64,000 nucleotides of DNA, from NCBI GenBank assembly GCA_014872785.1, contig WKFJ01000042.1, forward strand, positions 62,001-126,000, read 5' to 3'. Under the pieces are notes generated by a model, which saw only the letters and a list, made by a program, of their open reading frames with translations, had not been told where the DNA came from and did no database searches. Numbering within the stretch: position 1 is the first letter of the stretch; each line of letters begins with the position of its first letter. This stretch comes from Alteromonadaceae bacterium (GTDB taxonomy: Bacteria > Pseudomonadota > Gammaproteobacteria > Enterobacterales > Alteromonadaceae). Position numbers and translations under genes: made by a program. Below are positions 1-10,979 of the stretch, in pieces.

Positions 1-1353
1 CTCAGCGATAATATCAATGGGTCTAAGCAAATAACGTGTTAAGAAGAAAGCCATGCCAAAGCTGATTAACACCAACACTATCGTCACAAACACACTGGTT
101 GATGCGATGCTAACCCCCAAATCATCGGCCGCGGCAAAAGCTTCTGCTTCATCAATTTCTGACATGATGGCCCAGGTTCTGCCGCCTATGTTCACCGGCC
201 CAAAAGAAGAAAGCACAGATACACCACGGTAGTCGTCAAAAATGGCAAAACCAACTCGACCACTTAAGGCTTGGCTCACCCCCTCAGTTGTTACAGGCTG
301 AAGTGAAATACTGGTATTTTTTACATCGATTTGGTCGGCGGCTTTAACCCTTCTTTGTTTAAGGATCTGTAAGTAGCCTGACTTGTCTTCAACAAAAAAG
401 CGACTCTCGTTGCGCAGTGTATTGTCTTCGCCGACTAAATATATCTCACCGCTTTCACCGAAACCTCGGTCGCGCCACTGCTGCTCTTGAGTCATGATGT
501 TATTCAATGCATCAATGGGCATTTGGAAGATAAGTACACCTACTAGGTCAGAACCATCATAAATAGGCGTAGATTTGAAACTCGCGGCGTTGTTATAAGA
601 AGGTAAATACTTGTCAAAGTCGGTCAGGTAGGTTTCACCCTTGCGCTTATTTAGCGCAGCTTTAAACGCTTCCCCAATACCGGAGTTGGCATAAGGCCCG
701 CTCAGAAGACTGGTTGCATAGTCTAGTTCTTTGTAGACGCTATAAACGATATAGCCATTTTCTGGCTCAACAATAAAGATGTCATAGTAGCCAAATGTTT
801 GTAAGAAATTACGAAAGGTATCGTGATACTGCGCATGCACATTGGAATAATCTGAAGTGTTGCCCAGTTCATACAATTGATCCTTTGACCCTAGCGGGTT
901 TGGGTTGTCGGCAATAAAATCAAACTGCAACGCAATAGTGGTTGCATCGAGCGAGCGGTGCATTGCGTCAAAATCCACACTATCACTATTTTGATTGCGA
1001 TATTCTCCAGCAAAGTCATTGCGATAGTAACTCTCTACAGAAGACCTAGCTGTTCCCATGTTAATAGAACGCTGCTCTGAATAACGGTCAAATGATTCAG
1101 AAAATGCATTAGTGGCCGAAACAGTACTGACATTATTTGCTAGTGTGGTAATTTGACCATCAATTCTATTGAAATAATCCTCGACACGTGAAGTTACCTG
1201 AGTACGGGAAGCCGTTAATTTATTCTTCGCTTCTTCCAATAGTGCTGAACGCATATCCTGCGTTGACAATGCAGTGCTTACCCAAGAGTTGGCGATTAAC
1301 GCAACCAATACAGAAATTGAAATTGCGAGTAAAATTCTTAGTCGTAAAGTCAT
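1..1353 (-). CDS. Methyl-accepting chemotaxis protein, 3' end beyond window
   Basis: Reading the complement from the ATG at 1353 gives an open frame of about 450 residues with no stop before the left edge, so the C-terminal signalling part is missing. The protein starts with a membrane segment (about residues 5-25). A long periplasmic sensor region follows, with the phrases YYDIFIVEPENGYIVYS and [15 protein letters not shown], and a second membrane segment begins near residue 420. This is the double-Cache-like layout of chemoreceptors. The sensor closely resembles that of the MCP just upstream (1366-4551), so the two are tandem paralogues. Only 12 bases separate them and both are on the minus strand, so they are probably co-transcribed. 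The ligand is unknown. The HAMP and signalling domains are inferred, not seen. Confidence 0.85.
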   Translation of the reverse strand, partial: MTLRLRILLAISISVLVALIANSWVSTALSTQDMRSALLEEAKNKLTASRTQVTSRVEDYFNRIDGQITTLANNVSTVSATNAFSESFDRYSEQRSINMGTARSSVESYYRNDFAGEYRNQNSDSVDFDAMHRSLDATTIALQFDFIADNPNPLGSKDQLYELGNTSDYSNVHAQYHDTFRNFLQTFGYYDIFIVEPENGYIVYSVYKELDYATSLLSGPYANSGIGEAFKAALNKRKGETYLTDFDKYLPSYNNAASFKSTPIYDGSDLVGVLIFQMPIDALNNIMTQEQQWRDRGFGESGEIYLVGEDNTLRNESRFFVEDKSGYLQILKQRRVKAADQIDVKNTSISLQPVTTEGVSQALSGRVGFAIFDDYRGVSVLSSFGPVNIGGRTWAIMSEIDEAEAFAAADDLGVSIASTSVFVTIVLVLISFGMAFFLTRYLLRPIDIIAE

Positions 1354-1365
1354 TTTTCCTCTTCC

Positions 1366-4300
1366 TTAACCTATTGAGAAGAAAGCTATTTGCTCCTTCA
1401 TTTTGATGCTTTCTGCTTCCATTTTTTCCACAGAGCTAGCCGCTTCTTCAGTAAACGCTGCCGTCTGCTGAGTATTTTCTTCCATGGAGTTAATTGTAGC
1501 ATTAATTTGTTGTATTCCTGTGACCTGTTGATCAGAAGCACTGGCTATTTCACTTATTGCCTCGTTAACAGATCTCACCGCTCCAATTATTTGTCGTAGA
1601 CTCTCTCCCGATTGATTTACAAAACCAGTGCCAGCCTCTACTTTGGTAACACTTTCCGTAATGAGATCCTTAATTTCTTTGGCAGCAACTGCGGCGCGTT
1701 GTGCTAGGTTTCTCACTTCACCAGCCACTACAGCAAAACCACGCCCTTGTTCGCCCGCCCTCGCCGCTTCTACAGATGCATTGAGTGCCAGTAAGTTTGT
1801 TTGAAATGCAATTTCGTCTATCACGCCGATGATATCGCTTATTTGTTTACTGGAATCTTCGATGGCTTGCATACTATTGATAGCCTGATCGCAGATTTCC
1901 CCCCCTTGTTGAGCAAAAGCAGACGCCTCATCAGCGGTTCTCGAGGCATCCCCTGCGTTTCTTGCAGAACCTTGCACCGTTGCGGTCATTTCTTCCATAG
2001 AAGCCGCCGATTCCTCTAGTGCCGCCGCTAAACTTTGGGTTCTATTCGATATTTGTGAATTTCCGGCTGTGATATCTCTAGAGTTTGTTTCTATTCTATC
2101 TGCCGATTCAGCGATTTCTGAAATGACGTCTCTTAATTTTTCTATTGTCGAATTGGCGTCTTTTTGAAGCTGTCCAAAACTCCCTCGAAAATCTCCTTGC
2201 ATTGTTTTCGATAAATTCCCAGAAGCTAAAGCCCCAAACACCTGCCCTGATTCGTCAATCACTAAATCTGAAATCGATAATAATTCGTTCAATCCTTTTG
2301 CTAAGTCTAAAAAGAAGCCTTGCTTTCCTGACTCTTCTACACGGGCAGTCAAATCGCCTGACGTCGCGGCTCGCACTAACTGTTCAATTTCTCTTTCTGT
2401 TGCGACCTCTTCAGTTCTATCGGTCAGTTCAATAACAGTTCCCATTAACTGGCGTTGCTCATCATAAATCTTGTTTATAGCAACATTGTAATAATAGTCA
2501 CCTAGACTGGTAGAAACAGGGGTTTCAGTGCTTTTATCAGTGCTTTTAATGTAACTAATAATGTCTTCATCTTCGAACAAGCTGTAGGCGGGCTTCCCTT
2601 CTAGATTAACACTTTCGAGCGTTGCTAGTTTCGCCAAATAACTTTCCATTGCCTTGTTACAGTAGATAACAACTTGTTGGTTATCACAGACGATGGCACC
2701 AGTGCTAACGTTGTCGAGTGCCTGTTTTATGCGCAGTGAACTTAGGGCATCACGCTTAGCCTTTGTAGCTACGGCTTCTGCTTCATCTGCTTTTTGTTCT
2801 GCAATTAGTTTTTGTTTGGATGCCTCTTCTGAGGCTTTTTCTGCTTCAAGTGCTTTTTGCTCAGCAGTGGCACTGGCTTGTTGGGCAAGATTTTGTTGAT
2901 TTGCAGCTTCCTCAGCCTTTGCAATCGCATTTAGTTTCTGGCTCTCTGCTTCTGTCTTGGCCATTGCGGCCTGTGCCGCTTGTTCCTTTGCTATCTCACC
3001 TTGTTTGATTGACTCGGCATTAGCATTTCTGACGGCCACAATGGCTGTATTAATACCCTGCTTCAGGTCTAGAAGATCGCCTTTATAGTCACCACTTACT
3101 TCTTGATCATAATTTCCTTTCGCCACCTCCCCTAGTATGTTCTTTGTGTGACTGAAAGATTTTTTTAAACCACTCAACAAACTATCAAATGCTTTACTTA
3201 TCGTGCCAATTTCGTTGGAAGAGTGATTCCCAATCAAGACCGAAAAGTCACCTGACCGTTCAACTTCTTTCATTTTCACCGCAATGTGATGAATTGGTTG
3301 CGCAATTTGTTTTGCAATAAACAAGGCCGTAAAAACAATGACGATGCCTGATAACAACAATATAATTACGACGGCATGACGCAGTTCAGAAACCGGCGCA
3401 AACGCTTCCGCTTCATCCATTTCTGCTAAAATCACCCAAGAAAAATCGCCTAACTTAAGCTCGGCAAAAGAAGACAATACAGGGTTGCCTAGGTAATCAG
3501 TAATAATCCGAGTACCTGGTTTGCCTTTTAGCGCCTGATTAACCGCTTCAGTATCGACCCTACCCACTTGTGGGTTCGCAAATGACGCAGAAACACTATG
3601 TGTCGAGGGTTGTAGGTATGAATCAGATCTCATTAGTCGGTCTTCACCTACTAAGTAAGTTTCCCCCGTATTTCCCATCCCAGCCCTACTTGCCATAATT
3701 TCATTGATAGGTTCGATGGGCAGCTGGAATACCAAAATAGCCTCTAACCTGCCGTCAACTTTTACTGGAGCAGCTTGAAAACTCGCAGGCGCCTCATAAG
3801 AAGGTTGATAACGCTTAAAATCCGCCGTGTGAATAGACTGATTTTTAACGGAAAGTTTAAATACTTCGGCAAAATTAGAATTCGCGTACGGCCCTGTTAA
3901 TAATGACGTGGCATAATCCAGTTCTTTAAAAACAGAGTAAAAAACGACACCTGTTTCAGGATCAACAAGGAATATGTCGTAATAACCGAACTCCAGTAAA
4001 ATTTGCCGAAAATATCCGTGAAACTGCTTATGTGCATGATGATAACTAGCGCTGCCAGTTGCCTCAAATAGCTCGTCCTTAGCCCCCAACGGCGCAGGAT
4101 TGTCATAAATATAAGCATGTTGTAGGGCGACGGCAGCGGGCGAAAGGCTTTCATAAAGTGAGGTTGCATCAAGCTGCACACCATTGATGTTATTATATTT
4201 TTGCGCGAAATCCTTTTGATAATATCGTGACAGTTCATTGCGCAATGTATCAATGGAACCCTGCACACCAGAATCCGCGACATAGTCGATAAAGCCAGTT

Positions 4301-4551
4301 TTGAGCTGCATTGCAGCATCTTGGGTAATTGGAGACTCTGAAGTGGTATTGATAATACTAAGTGAGTCTTCAAAATGTCTTTCAATCGCCTCCCCTTTTA
4401 CTTGTCTTATTGATTGCAATTGTGCAAAAACTTGACGCTCGAGAGACACAGCAGCCTTATTAGTAGAAATCAATGCCGCAATTATCAAAGGAGCCATACC
4501 GACGCTTATCATGGCGATGAGAAGGAGCTGCTTTAATTTAAGCTTGTTCAT
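1366..4551 (-). CDS. Large methyl-accepting chemotaxis protein (Cache-HAMP-coiled coil-PAS-MCP signal)
   Basis: A 1061-residue chemoreceptor that would pass an external signal to CheA/CheW at the inner membrane. TM1 spans about residues 8-28. A Cache-like periplasmic region follows to about 390, with TM2 near 394-415 and a HAMP region after it. Residues about 515-655 form an Ala/Glu/Lys-rich coiled coil. A PAS domain follows (about 655-770, around the phrase [20 protein letters not shown]), then a second HAMP-like segment. The C-terminal signalling hairpin carries the conserved core [19 protein letters not shown]. It is about twice the usual MCP length because of the coiled coil and the cytoplasmic PAS domain, so it may integrate an outer and an inner signal. 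No CheR-docking pentapeptide is visible at the C-terminus. It lies 12 bases upstream of its paralogue. Confidence 0.93.
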   Translation of the reverse strand: MNKLKLKQLLLIAMISVGMAPLIIAALISTNKAAVSLERQVFAQLQSIRQVKGEAIERHFEDSLSIINTTSESPITQDAAMQLKTGFIDYVADSGVQGSIDTLRNELSRYYQKDFAQKYNNINGVQLDATSLYESLSPAAVALQHAYIYDNPAPLGAKDELFEATGSASYHHAHKQFHGYFRQILLEFGYYDIFLVDPETGVVFYSVFKELDYATSLLTGPYANSNFAEVFKLSVKNQSIHTADFKRYQPSYEAPASFQAAPVKVDGRLEAILVFQLPIEPINEIMASRAGMGNTGETYLVGEDRLMRSDSYLQPSTHSVSASFANPQVGRVDTEAVNQALKGKPGTRIITDYLGNPVLSSFAELKLGDFSWVILAEMDEAEAFAPVSELRHAVVIILLLSGIVIVFTALFIAKQIAQPIHHIAVKMKEVERSGDFSVLIGNHSSNEIGTISKAFDSLLSGLKKSFSHTKNILGEVAKGNYDQEVSGDYKGDLLDLKQGINTAIVAVRNANAESIKQGEIAKEQAAQAAMAKTEAESQKLNAIAKAEEAANQQNLAQQASATAEQKALEAEKASEEASKQKLIAEQKADEAEAVATKAKRDALSSLRIKQALDNVSTGAIVCDNQQVVIYCNKAMESYLAKLATLESVNLEGKPAYSLFEDEDIISYIKSTDKSTETPVSTSLGDYYYNVAINKIYDEQRQLMGTVIELTDRTEEVATEREIEQLVRAATSGDLTARVEESGKQGFFLDLAKGLNELLSISDLVIDESGQVFGALASGNLSKTMQGDFRGSFGQLQKDANSTIEKLRDVISEIAESADRIETNSRDITAGNSQISNRTQSLAAALEESAASMEEMTATVQGSARNAGDASRTADEASAFAQQGGEICDQAINSMQAIEDSSKQISDIIGVIDEIAFQTNLLALNASVEAARAGEQGRGFAVVAGEVRNLAQRAAVAAKEIKDLITESVTKVEAGTGFVNQSGESLRQIIGAVRSVNEAISEIASASDQQVTGIQQINATINSMEENTQQTAAFTEEAASSVEKMEAESIKMKEQIAFFSIG

Positions 4552-4853
4552 TTAAGTATCCAACAACTTGCTATTTTATTAATCGTTTAAGTCACGATTT
4601 CCGTATCCGCCTTTTATTCAAAGAATCCCACAGAAACTTTAGCCTAAATTAGTCGCTAAGCAACATGCACTTAGATATTTAAAGGGATAGAGAAGTTATA
4701 TTCACGTTAATCGATATAAGGGCGACTTTTCACCCCAAATAATTATGCAAATTATTTAGATTTATAACGAAATGAGTAGTGAAAGATTATGATATTGCAA
4801 AAGAAAAGAACCAAATTTCTTAATCGCTATTTATGGTGAATACACTTAACTGA
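4552..4853 (-). promoter_or_regulatory. AT-rich intergenic region upstream of the MCP pair
   Basis: About 300 bases between damX and the chemoreceptor genes with no convincing ORF. On the minus strand there is a TAAAGTTT (complement of 4634-4641), identical to the -35 half of the sigma-28 flagellar consensus. The expected GCCGATAA half is not at the normal spacing, so this is only a weak candidate flagellar promoter. No strong terminator was seen after damX. Confidence 0.25.
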
Positions 4854-6932
4854 TTACGGTTGTATTTCACCCTTTATTTGATTGATGGACTTGGCAAAAG
4901 GTTGTGCATTTGGCACTACTTGTTGAATAAGACTGGTGGCTGAGCGAGCCTCGTCGATATTGCTGTAACTCTGGTTCAAAAGAACCACAAACCAATCACC
5001 ACCGTAGCGCTGTGTTTGGTAAACCCATACGGTTTGTTGTAGGTTGTTGTCGATTAGATACTCGTTTAACAAAGACAAGGAACTAATGCCGGTAATTTGT
5101 AGTACAAAATGATTGTCTGGCTCTTGTAAGAGTAACGCTTCATCAAAGTTATAGACTGCTTCTGTCGCAATCGTTTCTGGTGCTGAAAGTGGTGATGTAT
5201 CCTCTATCGCGTAATCTTGTACTTGTCCTTCATTAGTAAGCGTAAAGCTGTCATTTACACTGCCTACAACCTGAGCACTACTCACACTTTGACTAACACT
5301 CTGATTTGTTGAAATAGGTGATTGAGTAACGACTGAACCTTCTTCTGAGGGAACAAATTCGTTCACGTCATCTTGCACAAGATCAACAGCGGGTTCGACA
5401 GTATTTTCTATACTAGTTTGAATAGTCGATGCATCATTTACCGTTGGCTGGGCGCTTTCCAGTGTATTGACCTGCGCAACCTGGCTTAATACAACGGAAC
5501 GTGCATTATCTGCTGCTGTGTTTAGCGGTTCAGTCAGGGTATCCGCATAGGCAAGTGCGCTGTCTATTAAATTTTGCATCGCAGGATCAGTATTTTGACC
5601 ATCTACAAGTTCTAGTTGTGCAGGCGCTTGCACCTGTTGTAGTTCTTGCTCCATCGCCGCCATCTCTTGCAGTGCAATGGCAACAGCATCGCTGACATCT
5701 TGTTCTTGTCGCTGCGACGGACGCAACTCCCTCTGCAAACGTTGCTCAGTGGAGGCAATATCTTGTTCTGTTGCAACGATCGTTGAATTGGCGAAATCCG
5801 CGCTACCTGAGGTAACTGTTATTGCACCGTCTTCGCCACTATCCGTCATCAACTTCAGCTGTTTTAACTGTTCTGGCGTGATATCAACGATAAATTCAGA
5901 CTCATACAGCTCCGCATTTTGCCCTTGCACAGGCTGAATGCGTACACTGATTACGTCATCTTGCGCTGGCTCTATCGACGCTCTTTCACTATCGAGATTA
6001 GAAAGCGCATCTTGAAAGTTTGCAGCGACGCGCTGGTTATTTTGCTCTGGTGCAATATCTGACTCTTCACTAATTTCAGCAGCATCCTTAGACTCTGCAT
6101 CAGAATCATTTTTGGCCATAGCGGCTAATACGGTTTCGTTGGTTTCTTTTTGACTGTCACTTATGCTGTCTGATTGAAATAAAAACTGTGTGAATTCAGT
6201 GAAAGTGGCTTTGGATACATCGAAATATTGCCATAACAAAATTGACCCGAAACTCACCAAGAATACTGACGCAACCAAGAGTTTAAACCACCACTGTTTG
6301 AATGGAGGTACATGTTGGTTGTACTCATCTGAGCGGGCTTTCAGTCGGTCTTGGAATTGCTTTCTTCGATTGGCGATAAGTGCTTCCAGATCACCTTCAA
6401 TTTCGTGCTCTTCATCATACTCAAGCGTTTGTGTTGTCAATAAAACAGGCTTGTCATTGTTGTTGGTAGGTAACCACGATTTGACTTCCTCTGCCCATTC
6501 TTGATCCCCAAATAGCAAAATGTTTATTTGTTCAACGTTGCGAGCAAATCGGTTTTGTAAGACCAAGTCCCAAAGCTCTCGCAAGATTTCTTCAGGAAGG
6601 TTTTCAGCGCCCGTAATGGCGATCACGACAGGTAAGTCTTTTTCGGGACGCACGGCAAATGCCTGCACTAATGGCTGTTTATGTTTGTTGAGGGGAATGT
6701 CAAATTGCTGACCAAATTGCTGACGGTAAAACTGACTGGGTTTGCCTCTTCTAGCAGCTAAAAATGCGACGTTAGAGGTGCTGCTCTGTTGACCGAGAAA
6801 CGCCTCCACAAATCCTTGCTGAATAGCAACTTCTTCACCAGTCACGAACACCATTTGTGACGAATGTGCCACAAGATATTCTAAACGTTGTGAAATATCG
6901 TTGAATTCGGTCAGCAAGTTAGAGTTTCGCAT
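4854..6932 (-). CDS. damX: DamX-like SPOR-domain cell-division protein
   Basis: A 692-residue inner-membrane protein. Residues about 1-190 look like an ATPase-type domain without clear Walker motifs. A single membrane segment lies near 213-237 (around FKLLVASVFLVSFGSILLW). A long acidic Gln/Ser-rich periplasmic linker follows, and the last 80 residues form a SPOR domain (FVLQITGISSL, the VYQTQRYGGDWFVVL core). SPOR domains bind denuded peptidoglycan at the division septum, and DamX is a known septal-ring component in Escherichia coli. It sits 16 bases downstream of aroB, matching the conserved order aroK-aroB-damX. Unlike in E. coli, no dam or rpe follows; chemoreceptor genes come next. The name rests on domain architecture plus synteny. 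Confidence 0.85.
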   Translation of the reverse strand: MRNSNLLTEFNDISQRLEYLVAHSSQMVFVTGEEVAIQQGFVEAFLGQQSSTSNVAFLAARRGKPSQFYRQQFGQQFDIPLNKHKQPLVQAFAVRPEKDLPVVIAITGAENLPEEILRELWDLVLQNRFARNVEQINILLFGDQEWAEEVKSWLPTNNNDKPVLLTTQTLEYDEEHEIEGDLEALIANRRKQFQDRLKARSDEYNQHVPPFKQWWFKLLVASVFLVSFGSILLWQYFDVSKATFTEFTQFLFQSDSISDSQKETNETVLAAMAKNDSDAESKDAAEISEESDIAPEQNNQRVAANFQDALSNLDSERASIEPAQDDVISVRIQPVQGQNAELYESEFIVDITPEQLKQLKLMTDSGEDGAITVTSGSADFANSTIVATEQDIASTEQRLQRELRPSQRQEQDVSDAVAIALQEMAAMEQELQQVQAPAQLELVDGQNTDPAMQNLIDSALAYADTLTEPLNTAADNARSVVLSQVAQVNTLESAQPTVNDASTIQTSIENTVEPAVDLVQDDVNEFVPSEEGSVVTQSPISTNQSVSQSVSSAQVVGSVNDSFTLTNEGQVQDYAIEDTSPLSAPETIATEAVYNFDEALLLQEPDNHFVLQITGISSLSLLNEYLIDNNLQQTVWVYQTQRYGGDWFVVLLNQSYSNIDEARSATSLIQQVVPNAQPFAKSINQIKGEIQP

Positions 6933-6948
6933 GGTTGTATGTTTTCAA

Positions 6949-8016
6949 TCAGTCCAAAAGAGATTTCAATATGTCAATCGATACCTCTTTGGTTACCACA
7001 GCATGCCCTATAGCATCTGGAATAACAAACCTTATGTTGCCCTGCTCCACTTTTTTGTCGTGCTGCATATGCGCCATAAAAATATCGAGTCCCATATCAT
7101 CTGGTTTCGCTACTGGTAAATCAAAAGCTGCAAGAAGTGCCACTATGCGACTAACTTCTGACGCTTTGAGCCAGTTTTTACATTCTGCTACCTGCGCAGC
7201 AAGAACAATGCCAGCGGCGACCGCTTCGCCGTGTAACCAGTTGCCATAACCTTGTTCAGCCTCAATAGCATGTCCAAACGTATGCCCAAGATTAAGCAGT
7301 GCACGAATTCCCGACTCTTTTTCGTCTTTTGCGACTATCTCCGCTTTGATTTCACAGCAACGCTTTATTGCATAGGTCAAAGCTTCAGGATGTAACGATT
7401 TTAATTCACTGACATTTTGCTCAATCCAGTCAAAAAACGCAGCATCGTAGATAACACCGTACTTGATAACTTCCGCCATACCGGCTGCAAATTCTCGCGA
7501 CGGTAGCGTGGAGAGGCTGTCAGGATCGATAATGACGGCTTGAGGCTGATAGAAAGCACCAATCATGTTTTTGCCAAGCGCATGATTGACAGCAGTTTTA
7601 CCACCAACTGAAGAATCAACTTGTGACAAAAGCGTAGTAGGGACTTGAATAAATGGAATACCGCGTTGATAACAGGCGGCAACGAAGCCAGTTATGTCAC
7701 CTACAACACCACCGCCCAACGCCAATATCGTAGTATCGCGGGCTGCGGACTGCGCCAGAAGCTGTCCATTGATATCTTCAAATGTGGTTAAGGTCTTATA
7801 CTGTTCACCATCCTTAATGGTGATAACATTGATGTCGAACTCAACCAATGCTTGTTGTACTTTATCCAGATACAAATCAGCAATGGTGTCGTTGGTAACA
7901 ATGACCAATTTTTTCGATTTTAATGCTGGTAGAAGATTAGCGATTTGCTCTAGCGAGCCAGATTGGATGGTAATTGGGTAGCTGCGCTCCCCCAACTCTA
8001 CTGTTAAGGTCGTCAT
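6949..8016 (-). CDS. aroB: 3-dehydroquinate synthase
   Basis: Cyclises DAHP to 3-dehydroquinate, step two of the shikimate pathway, using NAD and a divalent metal in the cytoplasm. The 355-residue length is typical of AroB. Visible hallmarks are the NAD-binding stretch [17 protein letters not shown], the substrate region [21 protein letters not shown], and the metal ligands around [13 protein letters not shown] and [10 protein letters not shown]. The start ATG at 8016 leaves 25 bases to aroK upstream. The pair aroK-aroB is a classic operon, so two steps of chorismate synthesis are co-expressed. Confidence 0.97.
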   Translation of the reverse strand: MTTLTVELGERSYPITIQSGSLEQIANLLPALKSKKLVIVTNDTIADLYLDKVQQALVEFDINVITIKDGEQYKTLTTFEDINGQLLAQSAARDTTILALGGGVVGDITGFVAACYQRGIPFIQVPTTLLSQVDSSVGGKTAVNHALGKNMIGAFYQPQAVIIDPDSLSTLPSREFAAGMAEVIKYGVIYDAAFFDWIEQNVSELKSLHPEALTYAIKRCCEIKAEIVAKDEKESGIRALLNLGHTFGHAIEAEQGYGNWLHGEAVAAGIVLAAQVAECKNWLKASEVSRIVALLAAFDLPVAKPDDMGLDIFMAHMQHDKKVEQGNIRFVIPDAIGHAVVTKEVSIDILKSLLD

Positions 8017-8041
8017 GTGCGCTACCCTTTGATTTTAAAAA

Positions 8042-8557
8042 TTAAAGACCAATTTTATTGATAATGGCGTTAGCTACCGCTCTAGCACTTTGGTCGTCAG
8101 TTTGTACTGTGTAATCCGCGATTTCTTCATATAGCGGGTTACGTTGTCCAGCCAAGCCTGTCAATACGGCTTCTGGATCGTCGTTCTGCAACAATGGACG
8201 TCTTTTATCTCTTTGCGTTCTTGCTACTTGCTTATCAATTGTTGTTTCTAAATAAACAACAATACCTCGTGCAGACAGTCTATTTCTAACCGCGCTACGA
8301 ACGATGGAACCGCCACCTGTAGCCAGTACAATACCCTGCTTCTCAGTCAAATCATTTATGCAGCTTTCTTCGCGATCCCGAAAGCCCTCTTCGCCTTCAA
8401 TATCGAATACCCATGAAATGTCTGCGCCAGTTCTGCGCTCTATTTCCTGGTCTGTATCAAAAAACTCTAAATGTAACTCGTCTGCTAGATGTCTTCCGAT
8501 AGTGCTTTTACCAGCACCCATCGGACCTATTAAAAAAATATTTCTTTTTTCGGCCAT
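8042..8557 (-). CDS. aroK: Shikimate kinase I
   Basis: Phosphorylates shikimate with ATP in aromatic amino-acid synthesis. The 171-residue protein has the Walker A loop GPMGAGKST near residues 11-19. It also has the shikimate-binding DTDQEIE segment, the GFRDREE motif, the LATGGG substrate loop and a lid region around RDKRRPLL. These features and the position upstream of aroB mark it as AroK. It follows pilQ on the same strand but is separated by 165 bases holding a hairpin, so it may have its own promoter. Confidence 0.96.
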   Translation of the reverse strand: MAEKRNIFLIGPMGAGKSTIGRHLADELHLEFFDTDQEIERRTGADISWVFDIEGEEGFRDREESCINDLTEKQGIVLATGGGSIVRSAVRNRLSARGIVVYLETTIDKQVARTQRDKRRPLLQNDDPEAVLTGLAGQRNPLYEEIADYTVQTDDQSARAVANAIINKIGL

Positions 8558-8596
8558 TTTTATCTACGTCAAACAACTCTAATTACAAAAAGGAAA

Positions 8597-8627
8597 ATCC
8601 ACCTCACTCGAATTTCGAGTGGCGGAT
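8597..8627 (-). terminator. Probable terminator after pilQ
   Basis: A CACTCGA/TCGAGTG stem with a 3-base loop is flanked by partly complementary ATCC/GGAT arms. On the minus strand it is followed by the pyrimidine-rich tract TTTTCCTTTTT. It lies between the pilQ stop and the aroK start and would end the pilMNOPQ transcript or reduce read-through into aroK. Confidence 0.5.
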
Positions 8628-8722
8628 TATCTCAGTTCTGTTAACGACAATGCAACCCCTAGTGACATGCAAATCACTATTAATTAGGCATAAGCTACGC
8701 TATATAGGGTCAAATATAGAGA

Positions 8723-10444
8723 CTACAAGGCTTCAGTTAAAATTTTTGGTGTCACAAAAATCAATAACTCGCGTTTGTCATTTATTTTCTGGGTGTTTTG
8801 AAACAATCGTCCCACCACCGGTAAGTCGCCAAACAGCGGCACCTGTGTATTCGCATCGGAAATGGTTTGTTGGAAAATACCGCCAAGCACGATAGTTTCA
8901 CCATTTTCTACCAAAACCTGAGTATTTATCTCTTGTGTATCAATCGCGACCGCAGGACCAGTTGGAGTAGACACCGTTTCTCCTCGTGTATCTTGAGTGA
9001 CGACCAGATCTAGAATGACCCGGTTATCTGGAGTGATGTGAGGCGTCACCTTCATACTCAACACGGCTTTTTTGAACTCAACGGAGGTGGCTCCGCTGGA
9101 TGTAGCTTGAACATAAGGAATTTCGGTTCCTTGCTCAATGTACGCTTCGTGTTGATTAGCTACTGTGATCCGTGGGCTGGCAATGATTTCGCCCTTGTTT
9201 TCAGACTCTAACGCAGACAATTCCAAGTCTAAAATCGTGCCATCAATTAACCTGGCTACACTGATTCCGATACTGCCTGCCGGATTATTCACTGGCAAGT
9301 TCACGTTTAAGCGATCGGCAATAACAGGAACAGTACCACCGGCAATAGTATCGGCGCCCTCTAAGGTACCAGAAACACCATCAGAGTCTTGTTGGTCACT
9401 GAAGCCCCAACGGATACCAAGCTGTTCATCAACACCATCGCGTACGGTAACCATGCGGGATTCGATAAGTACCTGGCGAATAGGAATGTCTAAGATTCGG
9501 ATGAGTTCCAGTGCACTGTCGATCGATTTTTGAGTGTCTCTAATAATCAAGGTGTTAGTGCGCTCATCAACTGTGGTGGTGCCTTTGGCACTCAAAATAC
9601 CGCCATCGGTCGATTTTAAAATAGTGGCCAAGTCTGCTGCTTTGGCATAATTGATTTGTACATGTTCACTCACAAGTGGCGCAAGGTCTGCTACTTGTTG
9701 TTGAGTCTGAAGTAGTTGTGTCTCTCTTGCAGCAAGCTCCTCCGTGGGAGCAATCAATAAGATATTACCTTCGAGTCGTTTATCTAGCCCCTTTATTTTC
9801 AGGATCATGCTCAATGCCTGATCCCACGGAACATCAGTTAGACTGATCGTCACGTTGCCGGTAACAGTATCGGTAGTAACTAAATTAAACCCATTAACCT
9901 GAGCAATAATTTGCAGTACCTGGCGTACCGGCACGTCCTGAAAATCAAGGGAAATTGGGTCGCCGGAAAACTGTGCTTTAAACTTTTCTACCTCGGCCTG
10001 CACGTTAGACTGCAATGTTACACGTAACTTATTACCCATTTTTTCATGCTGATATACAAACTCTTCTTTGGCTTCAAATACGATACGAGCGTGATCGCTT
10101 TCTTGGAATGTTTCAATGGCTACAACTGGCGTAGAGAAGTCAGTAACATCAAGGGCGACGAGTTGATCTTGCGCAACGTTCATGCCGGGCATAGTGATCT
10201 GTAGTGCTAACCCTGATTTAGCAATAACCAACTGGTAGTCTTCCATGCTGAACTCAAATGTTGTAATGGCGCCACCTTGCAGGGTTTTACGAAACTTTAT
10301 GTCAATCAGCTCACCACTGGCTTCTGAATTAGGCATGGCATTGGCATCAATTAATTGCGGTGTTTGCTGTGCATTGGCTACCAAACTCAGACACATAATG
10401 AGTCCAATTAGTAGCTTGAGCCATAAGGTACTTCTGCTAAACAT
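8723..10444 (-). CDS. pilQ: Type IV pilus secretin PilQ
   Basis: The outer-membrane secretin pore through which type IV pili and DNA-uptake pili pass. I start it at ATG 10444, giving 573 residues. This start is preceded by a GGGAGAG ribosome site and begins a signal peptide (FSRSTLWLKLLIGLIMCLSL, cleavage after ANA). An upstream in-frame extension to 10513 would bury that signal peptide. Domains in order are an AMIN-type N-terminal region, an STN/secretin-N region around residue 165-235 (PISLDFQDVPVRQVLQIIA), a NolW-like region, and the C-terminal secretin domain with PLFGDLPVVGRLF. The start overlaps the end of pilP by 8 bases. Confidence 0.95.
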   Translation of the reverse strand: MFSRSTLWLKLLIGLIMCLSLVANAQQTPQLIDANAMPNSEASGELIDIKFRKTLQGGAITTFEFSMEDYQLVIAKSGLALQITMPGMNVAQDQLVALDVTDFSTPVVAIETFQESDHARIVFEAKEEFVYQHEKMGNKLRVTLQSNVQAEVEKFKAQFSGDPISLDFQDVPVRQVLQIIAQVNGFNLVTTDTVTGNVTISLTDVPWDQALSMILKIKGLDKRLEGNILLIAPTEELAARETQLLQTQQQVADLAPLVSEHVQINYAKAADLATILKSTDGGILSAKGTTTVDERTNTLIIRDTQKSIDSALELIRILDIPIRQVLIESRMVTVRDGVDEQLGIRWGFSDQQDSDGVSGTLEGADTIAGGTVPVIADRLNVNLPVNNPAGSIGISVARLIDGTILDLELSALESENKGEIIASPRITVANQHEAYIEQGTEIPYVQATSSGATSVEFKKAVLSMKVTPHITPDNRVILDLVVTQDTRGETVSTPTGPAVAIDTQEINTQVLVENGETIVLGGIFQQTISDANTQVPLFGDLPVVGRLFQNTQKINDKRELLIFVTPKILTEAL

Positions 10445-10979
10445 TACTTTTCTCTCCCATGGCACTGTTAATCGATAGAGTCGACTGCTTGGGTATCCAG
10501 CAACCGGTGCCATCGGGTAGTTGTTCGGTGAAAAACACAGTGTCTTTGCTTATTTCAGTAATTTTGCCAAAAAATAATCCAAGGTAATCACCCACCGTCA
10601 CTCGGTGAAGCGCACCATCATTACTCACGATAATTGCCCACTTTTTACCTACGCTAGTAAAGAAGCCTTGAATCGACAAGGCATCAATACCATAAGTTTC
10701 AAGTGCGCTACGTTGCCTTTTGATATCAGGCTTGGCACAACTTGCGGTCGTCTCTTCTTCTTCCACCAAAAGTGTATCTTGATTGGGGTTTTCAAACGGA
10801 CTACGCAAAGGCTTTGCGTCGTATTTAAAAACAGGAATTTCACTAAACTCAGGATACGGCTCCACAGGAATTGAGGTGGTCGCTTTCACCTCTTCGATGT
10901 AAGCCTGCAAGTCGCTGGTATCCTTGCCACAACCTTGCAATAGCAACAATCCACTGAAAAACAAGGTACGCCAACTCAT
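10437..10979 (-). CDS. pilP: Type IV pilus inner-membrane lipoprotein PilP
   Basis: A 180-residue lipoprotein that links the PilMNO inner-membrane platform to the PilQ secretin. The N-terminus is a lipoprotein signal ending in LLQGC, with the lipidated Cys at position 17. The phrase PLRSPFENP and the C-terminal beta-domain (HRVTVGDYLGLFFGKI) are typical of PilP. The gene overlaps pilO by 4 bases (ATGA) and pilQ by 8, as expected for a tightly coupled operon. Confidence 0.93.
   Translation of the reverse strand: MSWRTLFFSGLLLLQGCGKDTSDLQAYIEEVKATTSIPVEPYPEFSEIPVFKYDAKPLRSPFENPNQDTLLVEEEETTASCAKPDIKRQRSALETYGIDALSIQGFFTSVGKKWAIIVSNDGALHRVTVGDYLGLFFGKITEISKDTVFFTEQLPDGTGCWIPKQSTLSINSAMGEKSNV

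Noticed and set aside
3897-4385. 162-codon minus-strand ORF inside the large MCP gene
   Set aside because: It is another frame of a well-supported gene and shows no domain; it is a shadow.
5501-5937. Plus-strand ORFs opposite damX
   Set aside because: They are antisense to the low-complexity linker of damX, have no ribosome sites and no family resemblance.
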